From: Methanomassiliicoccales archaeon LGM-RCC1
GTDB lineage: Archaea; Thermoplasmatota; Thermoplasmata; Methanomassiliicoccales; Methanomethylophilaceae
Assembly: GCA_030168575.1 (NCBI GenBank)
Contig: CP115555.1
Location: 496,001-560,000 of the forward strand
Length of the DNA: 64,000 bases
Reading direction: 5' to 3'
Shown here: positions 63,296 through 64,000 of the stretch, in pieces
Layout of the letters: every line of letters begins with the position of its first letter
Numbering within the stretch: the stretch's first letter is position 1
The notes under the pieces: generated by a model
What the model was told of the DNA's origin: nothing
The model's input: the letters and a program-made list of their open reading frames with translations, nothing else
Database searches by the model: none
Made by a program: the position numbers and the translations under genes

Positions 63296-64000
63296 ATGTC
63301 CGACACCATCGAGCACAAATGCCCAAACTGCGGGGCGACGGTAACATTCGACGCCGGCACGCAGAAGGTGGTGTGCGAATACTGCGGATGCAGCTACGAC
63401 CCTGCGGAGTTCATACCTTCCGGCGGGGACGTAAGGCCGGATGCGGACAGCATCGAGCTCCCCATGAACGGCGGAGAGCAGTGGTCCGAGGATGACGACG
63501 TCAGGGAATACTGCTGCAACTCCTGCGGAGGGGAGATCTACACCGAATCCACAACGTCCGCCACGATCTGTCCTTTCTGCGGCAGTACCGTAATCCTCAG
63601 GGGGCGTCTCACGGGCTCCCTCATGCCTGACAAGGTCATACCGTTCAAGCTGTCCAAGGAACAGGCGCTGAACGAGATGCATTCGTTCATAGGCAAGAAG
63701 AGGTTCGTTCAGAAGGGGTTCGTGAACCTCAGCGAACTGGAGGAATCCAAGGGGGTGTACGTTCCTTATTGGATATACGACCTGGAGTTGGACGTCGACC
63801 TCGAATACACCGGTATGAAGCAGCGTACCCTCATCCCGGGAAAGAACGGGGATGTCGTGGAGCAGAGGTTCTTCCGTATCAGGAAAAAGGGATCAATATC
63901 TTTCGACCGTGTTCCTGCCGACGGTTCCTCGAAGATGCCGGACGACCTCATGGAATCTTTGGAACCCTTCGATTCGGAGGAGGCAGTTGATTTCAGGACT
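63296..64000 (+). CDS. zinc-ribbon protein, truncated by the window end
   Basis: The ATG at 63296 opens a frame of 235 codons that has no stop before the end of the window. It has a zinc ribbon near the start (CPNCGATVTFDAGTQKVVCEYC) and a second (CCNSCGGEIYTESTTSATIC then PFCGS), followed by a strand-rich domain (VIPFKLSKEQALNEM, GVYVPYWIYDLELD). The layout resembles TFIIB-type zinc-ribbon proteins that often carry C-terminal membrane helices, which would lie beyond the window. The function is unknown. Confidence 0.75.
   Translation, partial: MSDTIEHKCPNCGATVTFDAGTQKVVCEYCGCSYDPAEFIPSGGDVRPDADSIELPMNGGEQWSEDDDVREYCCNSCGGEIYTESTTSATICPFCGSTVILRGRLTGSLMPDKVIPFKLSKEQALNEMHSFIGKKRFVQKGFVNLSELEESKGVYVPYWIYDLELDVDLEYTGMKQRTLIPGKNGDVVEQRFFRIRKKGSISFDRVPADGSSKMPDDLMESLEPFDSEEAVDFRT

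Overview
The window looks like a chromosomal segment of a methanogenic archaeon. It carries a complete A-type ATP synthase operon, a complete coenzyme F430 cluster (cfbA-cfbC-cfbE-cfbD-cfbB), the small subunit of DNA polymerase D, an Orc1/Cdc6 initiator with origin boxes, TiaS, the archaeal tRNA-splicing endonuclease and a CDC48/VAT ATPase. The style of the proteins, the near absence of TAG as a terminator and several genes crossed by in-frame TAG codons fit the Methanomassiliicoccales, methylotrophic methanogens known to decode TAG as pyrrolysine. The taxon is an inference: no mcr, mtaB/mtmB or pyl genes lie in the window.

Layout. Positions 1-25,200 are mostly accessory DNA. They hold a PemK/MazF-like toxin, winged-helix paralogs, DUF2971 and DUF3800 proteins, a DEDDh-exonuclease-like protein, a type II restriction-modification unit with two cytosine methyltransferases and a nuclease, and a second island. 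The second island has a PLD-SNF2 helicase, a ParB-like protein and a MutH/Sau3AI-like protein on the minus strand, divergent from Vsr and a third cytosine methyltransferase. A DUF2130 protein, a SIMPL protein and three tandem 69-residue paralogs follow. Positions 25,200-33,200 hold housekeeping genes around the replication origin: radical SAM, thiolase, TiaS, Orc1/Cdc6 flanked by a 43-bp perfect inverted repeat that resembles archaeal origin recognition boxes, signal peptidase, LtrA and dCMP deaminase. Positions 33,200-41,850 are the ATP synthase operon (H-I-K-E-C-F-A-B-D plus a small membrane protein). A small AT-rich insert at 42.2-43.0 kb carries an amber-interrupted DUF3800 gene. The cfb operon (43.1-48.4 kb), polD small subunit, a dockerin-bearing ABC importer (50-53.9 kb), and a run of information-processing and regulatory genes (53.9-61.7 kb) follow. 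A RelB/RelE-type pair and a truncated zinc-ribbon gene close the window.

The most striking signal is a set of in-frame TAG codons in accessory genes. A frame of unknown function at 802-2457 is crossed by two TAGs. A DUF2971 gene has one internal and one terminal TAG. A DUF3800 gene has a TAG between its DESG and ELKG motifs. One of three 210-nt tandem paralogs has TAG exactly where its siblings have AAG (Lys). In each case the reading frame and the family match resume directly after the TAG, and the frame ends at TGA. Nearly every other gene ends in TGA, a few in TAA. This supports amber readthrough (pyrrolysine or another suppressor) in defence-like genes, although recent nonsense decay cannot be excluded from sequence alone. 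The second candidate system is the PLD-SNF2 helicase / ParB-like / MutH-like / Vsr / C5-methyltransferase island at 13.1-21.3 kb.
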